The notes under the pieces were generated by a model that saw only the letters and a program-made list of their open reading frames with translations, ran no database searches and was not told the origin of the DNA. Positions 43,893 through 51,687 of a stretch of 64,000 nucleotides of DNA are shown here, piece after piece. The first letter of the stretch is position 1; every line of letters begins with the position of its first letter. Made by a program: the position numbers and the translations under genes. The stretch comes from Clostridia bacterium (lineage in GTDB: Bacteria; Bacillota; Clostridia; Oscillospirales; Acutalibacteraceae): positions 1-64,000 of the forward strand of contig CAAGMR010000023.1 in the NCBI GenBank assembly GCA_900771085.1, read 5' to 3'.

Positions 43893-44978
43893 ATGGCTCG
43901 TGTATACAATTTCTCTGCAGGCCCATCAATGCTTCCAGAGTCAGTACTTAACAAAGCAGCAGACGAACTTCTCAACTATCAGGAAACCGGCGAATCCGTA
44001 ATGGAAATGTCTCACCGTTCCAAGGAGTTCGATGCCATCATAAAAGGCGCAGAAGCTGAACTTCGCGAACTTATGGATATCCCTGATAATTATAAGGTTC
44101 TCTTCCTTCAGGGCGGCGCTTCAACTCAGTTTGCAGCTATCCCACTCAACTTCATGAATGGTTCAAACAAAGCTGACTATGTTGTATCTGGTCAGTGGTC
44201 AAACAAGGCTTCTCAGGAAGCTATGCGTTACGGTGACGTAAAGATTGTTGCTTCTTCAAAGGAACAGAATTATTCCTGCGTTCCTGAAATCGATCCTAAT
44301 GAACTCCGCGCTGACGCAGACTATGTTTACCTCTGCCTCAACGAAACAGTTCACGGAAACATCATCAGAGACATTCCTGACACAGGCGATGTTCCACTTA
44401 TCGCAGACATTTCATCATGCTTCCTTTCAGAGCCTCTCGATGTAACAAAGTTTGCAATGGTATATGGCGGTGCTCAGAAGAACGTTGCTCCTGCAGGTCT
44501 TACAATCTGCATCATCCGTGAGGATATGCTTGGTAATGCCAGAGAAGATACTCCTGCAATGCTCAACTATGAAATCATGGCAAAGAATGATTCTCTTTAT
44601 AACACTCCACCTTGCTGGAACATCTACATCTGCAAGCTCGTTATTGAATGGATCCTTAACATGGGCGGTCTTACAGAGATGCAGAGACGCAATCAGGCTA
44701 AAGCTAAGATTCTCTATGACTTCCTTGATAACTCCAAGCTCTTCAAGGGCACAGTTGTTGCAAAAGACCGTTCTCTCATGAACGTTCCTTTCGTTACAGG
44801 CGATGATGAACTCAATGCAGAATTCATTAAGGGCTGCACAGAAAAGGGTCTCATCAACATCAAGGGTCATCGTTCAGTTGGCGGCATGAGAGCTTCCATT
44901 TACAATGCAATGCCAATCGAAGGCGTTGAGGCTCTCGTAGCTTACATGGCTGAATTTGAAGCTGAACATACTAAATAA
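43893..44978 (+). CDS. serC: Phosphoserine aminotransferase
   Basis: A 361-aa PLP enzyme that forms 3-phosphoserine in serine synthesis. NFSAGPSMLP at the start and the PLP lysine in GGAQKNVAPAG identify it. The ATG at 43893 has AGGAGG upstream; the longer frame begins inside the leader hairpin. serA follows 21 bp later. Confidence 0.96.
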   Translation: MARVYNFSAGPSMLPESVLNKAADELLNYQETGESVMEMSHRSKEFDAIIKGAEAELRELMDIPDNYKVLFLQGGASTQFAAIPLNFMNGSNKADYVVSGQWSNKASQEAMRYGDVKIVASSKEQNYSCVPEIDPNELRADADYVYLCLNETVHGNIIRDIPDTGDVPLIADISSCFLSEPLDVTKFAMVYGGAQKNVAPAGLTICIIREDMLGNAREDTPAMLNYEIMAKNDSLYNTPPCWNIYICKLVIEWILNMGGLTEMQRRNQAKAKILYDFLDNSKLFKGTVVAKDRSLMNVPFVTGDDELNAEFIKGCTEKGLINIKGHRSVGGMRASIYNAMPIEGVEALVAYMAEFEAEHTK

Positions 44979-44999
44979 TTAATAAAGGTGAATAAACCA

Positions 45000-46163
45000 A
45001 TGTATAATATCTTAACTCTTAACAAGATTTCTCCTGCAGGTCTTGATAATTTCGATACTGATAAATATGTATGCGGAACAGAAGTTGAAAATCCTGATGC
45101 CATAATGGTAAGAAGTGCAAAGATGCACGACATGGAATTTGCAGCTAACACTATTGCTATTGCAAGAGCAGGCGCAGGCACAAACAACGTTCCTGTTGAA
45201 AAGTGTGCTGAACAGGGTATTGTAGTATTCAATACTCCGGGTGCCAATGCAAATGCCGTTAAAGAACTCGTTCTCTGCGGCCTCCTCCTCTCTTCAAGAA
45301 AGGTTGTTCCCGGTATTGAATTTGCTACTTCTCTTAAGGGCAGCGGAGATGAATTCTCCAAGCTCGTTGAAAAAGGAAAATCAGCTTTCAAGGGTCCTGA
45401 AATTATGGGCAAAAAGCTTGGTGTTATAGGCCTCGGCGCTATCGGTGTTCTTGTTGCCAACGCTGCAAAAGCACTTGGTATGGAAGTATACGGATACGAC
45501 CCTTACCTTTCTGTTGACGCTGCATGGAACCTTGCCAGCACAATTCACCACGCAAAGTCTCTCGATGAGCTCTGGGCAAACTGTGATTACATCACTGTTC
45601 ACGTTCCTCTCAATGATGCTACACGCGATACAATCAACGCTGAAGCAATCGCAAAGATGAAGGACGGCGTTCGTATCGTTAACTTCTCACGTGGTGCTCT
45701 TGTTAATACAAATGACATTATCGAAGCATTAGGAAACGGTAAGGTTGCAGCATATACTACTGACTTCGCAGAAGATGCTTTAATCGGTGTTCCGGGCGTT
45801 ATCGCTATGCCTCACCTTGGTGCATCCACACCTGAATCAGAAGACAACTGTGCAAGAATGGCTGCATTTGAGCTTATTGATTATCTTGAGAATGGTAACA
45901 TCAAGAACTCTGTTAACATGCCTCAGGCTGAGATGACAAGAACAGCAGCTAACCGTATCTGTATTATTCACAAGAATGTACCAAACGTTCTTAACACAAT
46001 CACAGCAAATCTTAACGGTGCAAACATCTCCGATATGATCAATCGTTCAAAGGGCGATTACGCATATACAATGCTTGACACAGACGTAAATATTTCAGAA
46101 GAAATCCTTGAAACAATCAAGAACATGCCTGAAGTTATCCGTGTAAGATATCTTGCAAAATAA
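45000..46163 (+). CDS. serA: D-3-phosphoglycerate dehydrogenase
   Basis: A 387-aa NAD enzyme for the first step of serine synthesis. The cofactor motif is GVIGLGAIGVLVA, the catalytic His is in MPHLGASTPE, and a C-terminal ACT-type domain (about 310-387) suggests serine feedback. I use the ATG at 45000 with AAAGGTGA 8 nt upstream; a GTG four codons earlier lies on that site. It is encoded with serC and ends in a terminator. Confidence 0.95.
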   Translation: MYNILTLNKISPAGLDNFDTDKYVCGTEVENPDAIMVRSAKMHDMEFAANTIAIARAGAGTNNVPVEKCAEQGIVVFNTPGANANAVKELVLCGLLLSSRKVVPGIEFATSLKGSGDEFSKLVEKGKSAFKGPEIMGKKLGVIGLGAIGVLVANAAKALGMEVYGYDPYLSVDAAWNLASTIHHAKSLDELWANCDYITVHVPLNDATRDTINAEAIAKMKDGVRIVNFSRGALVNTNDIIEALGNGKVAAYTTDFAEDALIGVPGVIAMPHLGASTPESEDNCARMAAFELIDYLENGNIKNSVNMPQAEMTRTAANRICIIHKNVPNVLNTITANLNGANISDMINRSKGDYAYTMLDTDVNISEEILETIKNMPEVIRVRYLAK

Positions 46164-46175
46164 GCATAAAATTAT

Positions 46176-46205
46176 AGCCCCGAGGTTTTTCCTCGGGGCT
46201 TTTTT
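46176..46205. terminator. Bidirectional terminator
   Basis: AGCCCCGAGG pairs with CCTCGGGGCT around five T residues, followed by TTTTTA. It serves serA; the minus flank is less T-rich (ATAATTTT) but is usable for the convergent transporter gene. Confidence 0.88.
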
Positions 46206-47130
46206 ATGCTATATACTGAGCGAATGCCACAATGAGCGGCATGGTAACAATTGATATCAGAGTCGACATTGAAACCATCTGGGCTGCCAGAGTTGCATTC
46301 CTGTCAAATTTGGAAGAAAACATTGCAGTTGTAGCTGCAACCGGAGCGCAGTTTGCAATGGCACATACTACGAATACCGTTTTGCTGACATGGAATGGCA
46401 AAAGAATAAGTATTCCAAACAGCGGTACAGCAACAAGTCTTATAAGGTATGAAATGTACTGTTTCCTGTGTTCAAACACCTTGGCGAGTGATAGATTGCC
46501 AAGATAAAAACCTATAATGATCATCGGCAGCGGCGTATTGAGCGCGGCCATGTATTCTATAGGGCTTTCTATAATAACAGGAAGCTTTATTCCCAGAACA
46601 AAAACTATTATTCCTAGTATTACTCCCAGGATTCCGGGGTTAAGTATAAGTTTTTTTGCTGTAATACGTTCTTTTCCATCACTCATGATAGTAAGACCAT
46701 AAGTCCAGAGAAGCACATTGAAAACAGCAATAAATACCGCGCCGTAGAATACGCCCTCGCTGCCGAAGAGAGCATCTTCTATTGGCAGAGACATGAATCC
46801 GCAATTGCCAAAAACAGATCCAAAGCGCATTACGGTTTGAGCAGATTCGTCCTTATCTTTTATGGCGATTCTGCTTAAAAGAATACCAAAGAAGTGAGAT
46901 AAAAAGGCTACCACCGCAGTAATAAGCAAACCTTTTACGAGAGATGGATTCATTTCTCTCTGGAAAGACTTGAGGATGACACATGGGGTTACAAAGTAAA
47001 GAACCAGTTCTGTCATTCCCTTTATTGCAGACTGTTTTATCAGTCCGGTTTTATTGGCAATGGCACCCAGAGAAATAAGAATAAAAAGTATTATTACCTG
47101 ACGGGCCACCATAAAAAATGCTGATAACAT
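46204..47130 (-). CDS. AEC family transporter
   Basis: A 308-aa membrane protein of the auxin efflux carrier family, with two sets of about five helices. Family patterns include the N-terminal VRQVIILF-like helix, FGNCGFMSLPI and the C-terminal APVAATTAMFS. Substrates in bacteria include organic acids such as malate. The ATG at 47128-47130 has GGGAG 6 nt upstream; the longer frame uses a GTG without a site. Confidence 0.88.
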   Translation of the reverse strand: MLSAFFMVARQVIILFILISLGAIANKTGLIKQSAIKGMTELVLYFVTPCVILKSFQREMNPSLVKGLLITAVVAFLSHFFGILLSRIAIKDKDESAQTVMRFGSVFGNCGFMSLPIEDALFGSEGVFYGAVFIAVFNVLLWTYGLTIMSDGKERITAKKLILNPGILGVILGIIVFVLGIKLPVIIESPIEYMAALNTPLPMIIIGFYLGNLSLAKVFEHRKQYISYLIRLVAVPLFGILILLPFHVSKTVFVVCAIANCAPVAATTAMFSSKFDRNATLAAQMVSMSTLISIVTMPLIVAFAQYIA

Positions 47131-47234
47131 AGCATACTCCCAACGCTGATATTTGAACTTTTTAATTGTACACAAGGACACTTAACATAGCAATACATAC
47201 TCATCTAAAACCTGTTAATATAAATCAATAATTA

Positions 47235-47263
47235 TTGCTTAATAAAAATAAAGAACGTATAAT
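47235..47263 (+). promoter_or_regulatory. Promoter of the lipoprotein pair
   Basis: TTGCTT (47235-47240), a 17-nt spacer and perfect TATAAT (47258-47263), 39 bp before the ATG. Confidence 0.75.
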
Positions 47264-47301
47264 TATAATTGTTTTTAAAGCATTTTTAGGAGGTAAATAA
47301 A

Positions 47302-48099
47302 ATGAAATCTTCAAAAACATTAGCAAAAGTTCTTTCACTCATTCTTGTGCTCACAATGATTCTCACTCTTGGAGCATGCAAGAAGTCAGACGACAAGACT
47401 GCAACAGATACAGCCAAGACTACTGTTTCTGCTGAAAAGTCTACATCTAAGAAAGATAAGGATGCGGACAAGAAAGACAAGGACGCAGACAAAAAAGATA
47501 AAGATGAAGACAAAGACAAGGATTCTGACAAAGAAAAAGAAGAAAAGACTGAAAAAGAAGATAAGGAAGAGAAGACTACAGCAAAGAAGACTTACACAAG
47601 CGCTGAAGCTCTCGAACTTTACAAATCAGCAGCAAACAAAGCTAAGTCAAGCGCTGCATCTGTAAACTGTGATTATGAAACAATCACAAAGATCAGCGGT
47701 GAAATCCCATCACTCTATGAATCTTTCGGTTTCAAAGAAGGCAGAACAAACAACAAGTACAACAGCAAGGACAAGTTCCCTGTTGAAAACCAGAGCTATG
47801 CATGCAACCTTACAGCTGCTGACATCAAGTCTGCTTCTGTAACTGATAATGGTTCAAGCAAAGTTGTTACAATCTATGTAAAAGACGACGATGCAGGTAC
47901 ATACAGCCATTCAAAGAAGTGCGTTTCAACAATCAGCATTCCTATCGGCAAATGGACATGCAAAGGCGTAGTTCTTAGAGGTACAATCAACGACAAGGGC
48001 CAGATGACAAACCTTTACTACTCAATGCCTGTATATGTTACACAGGGTAGCGATGCTTTCGCATTCAAGCTTGAGCAGTCATGGTCAATCAGATGGTAA
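47302..48099 (+). CDS. Lipoprotein with Lys/Asp-rich linker and unrecognised domain
   Basis: A 265-aa protein I do not recognise. A signal peptide ends in the lipobox LTLGAC with C26. A highly charged Lys/Asp/Glu linker (about 50-97, repeats of KKDKDAD) leads to a globular domain (about 100-265) with three cysteines conserved in the next gene's product. Shared segments include IPSLYESFGFKEG, YACNLTAADIKSA and GKWTCKGVVLRGTI. The domain is followed by 17 bp and then its paralogue. It is expected on the outer face of the membrane. A linker plus C-terminal domain suggests a surface binding role, but this is inference. Confidence 0.8.
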   Translation: MKSSKTLAKVLSLILVLTMILTLGACKKSDDKTATDTAKTTVSAEKSTSKKDKDADKKDKDADKKDKDEDKDKDSDKEKEEKTEKEDKEEKTTAKKTYTSAEALELYKSAANKAKSSAASVNCDYETITKISGEIPSLYESFGFKEGRTNNKYNSKDKFPVENQSYACNLTAADIKSASVTDNGSSKVVTIYVKDDDAGTYSHSKKCVSTISIPIGKWTCKGVVLRGTINDKGQMTNLYYSMPVYVTQGSDAFAFKLEQSWSIRW

Positions 48100-48116
48100 T
48101 TACAGAGGACCGATAA

Positions 48117-48872
48117 ATGAACAATTCCGGTACATGGACTAAAGTAATAGCCTTTGTTCTTGCCTTATCCCTCATTTTTGTACTGGCTGCGGCAGTTTCT
48201 ACCGATATCACCTTCGACTCAATCAGTTTCTTGCGCGGAGGTTGGGACTACGATGTAAACGGAACCCATTACGCAAAAGAAAACCACTCGAAGGAAAAAG
48301 CCAACGACAAAAAGAAGACCCCAAAAAAGGCAAAGAAAAAGGATCCTGCAGCCAGTATTGACTATGCGCTTAATCTTTATAGCAATGCGGCAAATGGTGT
48401 AAAAACTGAATCCGGTGTTAAAGCAACTCGAAAGAAAACCGTAGTAACACCACTCAAAGGTACCATACCTTCCATGTACCAGGCATTTGGTCTTCGAGAA
48501 GGAACTAATACCGAAAGAGTGACATATACAGGCGCTGCAATTGACAGGCATTTTCCTGTAAAGAAATGTGACTATGCATGTGCACTGAAGGCATCTGACA
48601 TAAAAGAAGCTACCATTGCAAAAAGCGGCACCAATAAAATTGTCACTCTGACAATAAAAAATGATGATCACGATTCATTCAGCAGATCATCAAAATGTAT
48701 CAACACTCCAAAATGTCCTTTAGGACAATGGAACTGTAAGGGCGTTATGATAAGAGCTACCATCGACAAGGATGGTAATCTCCTCGCCCTGTTTATAAAG
48801 GCTCCTGTGTACGTTACAAGCGGAGCCAACTCATTCTCCTTCCTGATGGAAGAATATTGGAGTATCGATTAA
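48117..48872 (+). CDS. Membrane-anchored paralogue of the upstream lipoprotein
   Basis: A 251-aa protein with an N-terminal helix (about 9-27) and no lipobox cysteine, so it is probably anchored or secreted differently. A shorter Lys-rich linker (about 56-80) precedes the shared domain: IPSMYQAFGLREG, YACALKASDIKEA, GQWNCKGVMIRATI and APVYVTSGANSFSF. The three cysteines shared with the lipoprotein are kept, and three more are present (KKCDYAC, PKCPLG). The base composition matches neighbours. The function is unknown. Confidence 0.78.
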   Translation: MNNSGTWTKVIAFVLALSLIFVLAAAVSTDITFDSISFLRGGWDYDVNGTHYAKENHSKEKANDKKKTPKKAKKKDPAASIDYALNLYSNAANGVKTESGVKATRKKTVVTPLKGTIPSMYQAFGLREGTNTERVTYTGAAIDRHFPVKKCDYACALKASDIKEATIAKSGTNKIVTLTIKNDDHDSFSRSSKCINTPKCPLGQWNCKGVMIRATIDKDGNLLALFIKAPVYVTSGANSFSFLMEEYWSID

Positions 48873-48876
48873 AAAT

Positions 48877-48913
48877 AAAAGCGGAATAGCTATTAGCTAT
48901 TCCGCTTTTTTAT
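48877..48913. terminator. Bidirectional terminator
   Basis: A perfect 15-bp stem (AAAAGCGGAATAGCT) with an ATT loop, T residues after it on plus, and A residues before it. It separates the two convergent pairs of surface protein genes. Confidence 0.92.
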
Positions 48914-49861
48914 TTAGTCGTCTACCTCTTCAACTCCTGTAACAGTTATAACAGATGTCGCGCTTGTTGATTCTGTTGTAGCTGTTCTGCTGGTTGAAGA
49001 TCTGGTGCTGGATGTTCTTGTACTTGAAGAAGATGATGATGAAGATGAGCCCTTCTTCGTTGTTGAAGAAGATGTACTTGAAGTACTGCTTGATGATGTG
49101 CTTGATGATGTGCTTGATGTAGTTGTTGTAGTTGTTGTGGAAGTAGATGTAATGCTTCCGTCCTCTACAAATCCGTCATCGGATGTATCATCAAAACCTG
49201 TTGCTCTCTCGAAGGAGTCTGCATCAAATTCATCGGAAACAGAAACGGTATTTTCCGGATTGGTGTTACCTTTGCTGTGCCATAGTCCACCGAACTGGAC
49301 TATGAATACTGAAAGCAATGCGATAAGAATTATGGCAAGGAGCGCTATAAGCATAGACATAAATTTTCTGTTGTTGAAAATTCCGCTCTTCTCATAATCC
49401 TCATCATCTTCGAGAGCCGGAAGGAATTCATCTTCCACATAGTTTTCGTACTCCAGAGGTTCTTCGCTGTATGATTCATCATACTCTACCGGTTCTTCCT
49501 CATATGAAACATCTTCTTCAGGGCCATTAAAATAACTGCCATACTGAATAGGTTCATATTTTGGTATCTCAATGATTGGCAGAGTTGATACCGGTTCTTC
49601 TGCCACCGGGACCTCAACAGGAGTTTCGGGAACAGCAGGCTCAGCAGGCTCTACATTGTTGTAGGCACCTGAATTATAGTAATCATCATAGTCAACTGTT
49701 TCCGATTCTATGGAAAGCTCCGGTTCCGGAGTCATATACTTGGAAAGATCAATCTCGTATGTCTTGATACGTTCATTGTCTCCCGGATGGTATACAGGCA
49801 CCGGTCCGCTTTTCTTAGGTTCTTCTGGTTTTGGGTTTGAATTGCTGAAAATGTCTTCCAC
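48914..49861 (-). CDS. Acidic membrane protein with Ser/Thr-rich extracellular tail
   Basis: A 315-aa protein I do not recognise. Residues 1-165 are acidic and rich in Pro, Tyr and Glu, with no signal peptide. A single helix spans about 169-190. A short acidic piece containing DSFERATG follows, then a Ser/Thr-rich tail (about 237-305) and an acidic end. It is probably a type II-like protein with a cytoplasmic N-terminus and a flexible outer tail. It follows the small Ser/Thr-rich gene by 15 bp. Confidence 0.75.
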   Translation of the reverse strand: MEDIFSNSNPKPEEPKKSGPVPVYHPGDNERIKTYEIDLSKYMTPEPELSIESETVDYDDYYNSGAYNNVEPAEPAVPETPVEVPVAEEPVSTLPIIEIPKYEPIQYGSYFNGPEEDVSYEEEPVEYDESYSEEPLEYENYVEDEFLPALEDDEDYEKSGIFNNRKFMSMLIALLAIILIALLSVFIVQFGGLWHSKGNTNPENTVSVSDEFDADSFERATGFDDTSDDGFVEDGSITSTSTTTTTTTSSTSSSTSSSSTSSTSSSTTKKGSSSSSSSSSTRTSSTRSSTSRTATTESTSATSVITVTGVEEVDD

Positions 49862-49876
49862 TTGGAGTCACCTCAA

Positions 49877-50335
49877 TTAGCCTTCAATAACCGGTCCGCT
49901 AACATCTGGTACTGTAGTTACAGTTGCATGTGTAGTTGAATGAGTTGTTGAATGTGTCGTCTGCGTTGCAGATGTTGATCCGGTTGTTGAGTGTGTTGTG
50001 CTACCTGTCGAACGTGTTGTCGACGCAGTTCTTGATGTATTTGTTCTTGATGTGTTTGTTCTTGATGAACTTGTTCTTGTTGAGCTTGTTGCTGAACCGT
50101 CTTCTGCTGATTTTGTTGATGATTTTGAAGTTGCAGATGATACTTCATTGTTATCATCAGCATCTGAAGAACTTGTTACTCTTTCAAAATCAGAAGTAAG
50201 GTCCTCGCTCATAGTTGTTTTTTCAGGAGTCACCGGCTTGTCTGTTTTAAAGACCGCCTTTGAAGCTCCCACAGCCAGAATGGCACCAATTAAAATAAAT
50301 GCAATGAAGATTGGCCAGTTAATTCTTCTAATCAT
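49877..50335 (-). CDS. Small membrane protein with Ser/Thr-rich tail
   Basis: A 152-aa protein with a basic start, one helix (about 7-25) and a long Ser/Thr/Arg/His-rich outer region (about 65-140, with SRTNT and STTHS repeats). Between them is TSDFERVTS, which matches the DSFERATG piece of the next protein at the same place after the helix. The ATG at 50333-50335 has GGAGG upstream; the longer frame overlaps rlmH. Confidence 0.75.
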   Translation of the reverse strand: MIRRINWPIFIAFILIGAILAVGASKAVFKTDKPVTPEKTTMSEDLTSDFERVTSSSDADDNNEVSSATSKSSTKSAEDGSATSSTRTSSSRTNTSRTNTSRTASTTRSTGSTTHSTTGSTSATQTTHSTTHSTTHATVTTVPDVSGPVIEG

Positions 50336-50348
50336 ATTTCCTCCGGTA

Positions 50349-50831
50349 TCATTTATGGTATTTTCCACCATTCATAATTTGAAAAGCTCTGTATGTCTGT
50401 TCGAGAAGCATGATACGAGCCAGCTGATGCGGAAATGTCATTTCTGACATGGAAAGCTTTGCATCTGCAAAGTTCTTAACGGCATCTGACAGTCCATATG
50501 AGCTTCCGATAATAAAGACTATGTTACTCTTGCCTCTTACCGCAAGGTCAGCCATTTCCCGACTGAGAGCCTCTGATGACCTCTGCTTACCTTCTATGCA
50601 CATGGCATAGACATAAGCGCCATTGGGAATTGCGGATATTATTCGCTTTCCTTCATTCTCCAGGGCAGCTGCTATTTCAGCTTCTGACGGATTGGAAGGT
50701 AATGCATCCGGGCTGAGTTCTATTATATTATGTTTACAAAATGCGGTCAATCGCTTTGAATACTCGCTTTGCGCATCTCTAAGGTATTTTTCCTTAAGTT
50801 TGCCAAGGCAGATAATGGTAACACTTTGCAC
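50349..50831 (-). CDS. rlmH: 23S rRNA (pseudouridine1915-N3)-methyltransferase
   Basis: A 160-aa SPOUT-class enzyme. VTIICLGKLKEKY opens the protein, GSSYGLSD is in the knot, and the C-terminal AFQIMNGGKYHK is the family signature. The start is GTG (50829-50831) with GGAGGT upstream. It lies 2 bp after the walJ-like gene. Confidence 0.96.
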   Translation of the reverse strand: MQSVTIICLGKLKEKYLRDAQSEYSKRLTAFCKHNIIELSPDALPSNPSEAEIAAALENEGKRIISAIPNGAYVYAMCIEGKQRSSEALSREMADLAVRGKSNIVFIIGSSYGLSDAVKNFADAKLSMSEMTFPHQLARIMLLEQTYRAFQIMNGGKYHK

Positions 50832-50833
50832 TT

Positions 50834-51619
50834 TTATACCTCCACCTTCACAATTGAATTGTGTTTTCCTGCAAACAGTCTGTAGTCCTTCTCCTGCTTT
50901 GCTCCAATGGTCATAAGTTCCCCTGTTGTCGTCTGAACCGCAAGTTCAGGAATATTGTTATTCTCACTTATATGTCCCAGGATGATATGCTCAGTTCCAT
51001 TCTCTACCAGAGCCTTTGCAGTCTCAGCAGCGACATCGTTGGACAGATGACCGCGGTCTCCTGCAATTCTGCGTTTCAAAGGATAAGGATAAGGACCGTT
51101 GAAAAGCATATTAAGATCGTGGTTGGACTCAAGAATAATAGCATTGCTTCCCATAATGGATGACTTCACTTCGTCCGTCATTATGCCAAGGTCAGTTGCC
51201 AGAGCAAGCTTTCTGCCACTTTCTGTTTCAACAGTATAACCCATGCTTTCTGCAGCATCATGAGATGTATGAAAGCATTCAATATGGAAACCTGCAACAT
51301 CGGCATAATCGCTGATCTTATAGACCGGGAAGTCACCTTTCAGGTGACCCTTGTCCTCCAACGCTTCAAGTGTGCCACCTGAAGCAAAAAGCGGGATGCC
51401 ATATCTCTGACAGAGAACTCTTATTCCTGCAATGTGATCGGAGTGTTCATGTGTTACAAATACCGCTCTGAGCTTCTCCGGAGCAATATCCAGTTCATTG
51501 AGGGCCAACATTGTCTGTTTCGCGTTCTTTCCAACGTCTATGAGAATCGCATCTGAACCATCATATATGAGCGTTGAGTTGCCTGAACTTCCTGAGTAAA
51601 GGCTTGCGAATGTAATCAA
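50834..51619 (-). CDS. walJ: MBL-fold hydrolase, WalJ/YycJ type
   Basis: A 261-aa metallo-beta-lactamase-fold protein. SLYSGSSGNST and THEHSDH (metal site) are the YycJ/WalJ hallmarks. The Bacillus member is a nuclease-like protein linked to cell-wall signalling, but no walRK genes are here. The start is TTG (51617-51619) with GGGGGGAG 4 nt upstream. The murA terminator lies immediately upstream. Confidence 0.9.
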   Translation of the reverse strand: MITFASLYSGSSGNSTLIYDGSDAILIDVGKNAKQTMLALNELDIAPEKLRAVFVTHEHSDHIAGIRVLCQRYGIPLFASGGTLEALEDKGHLKGDFPVYKISDYADVAGFHIECFHTSHDAAESMGYTVETESGRKLALATDLGIMTDEVKSSIMGSNAIILESNHDLNMLFNGPYPYPLKRRIAGDRGHLSNDVAAETAKALVENGTEHIILGHISENNNIPELAVQTTTGELMTIGAKQEKDYRLFAGKHNSIVKVEV

Positions 51620-51632
51620 TGTTCTCCCCCCT

Positions 51633-51671
51633 TTTTAAAAGATAAGGGGTGTGTGAGAGTCACACACCCCT
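51633..51671 (-). terminator. murA terminator
   Basis: AGGGGTGTGTGA pairs with TCACACACCCCT around a 3-nt loop, followed on the minus strand by TATCTTTTAAAAA. It ends just before the walJ ribosome site. Confidence 0.75.
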
Positions 51672-51687
51672 AATAATCAGGTAATTA

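Noticed and set aside
47450..47570. Short repeats in the lipoprotein linker as a CRISPR-like or tandem repeat array.
   Set aside because: They are codons for Lys/Asp repeats inside an open frame and have no unique spacers.
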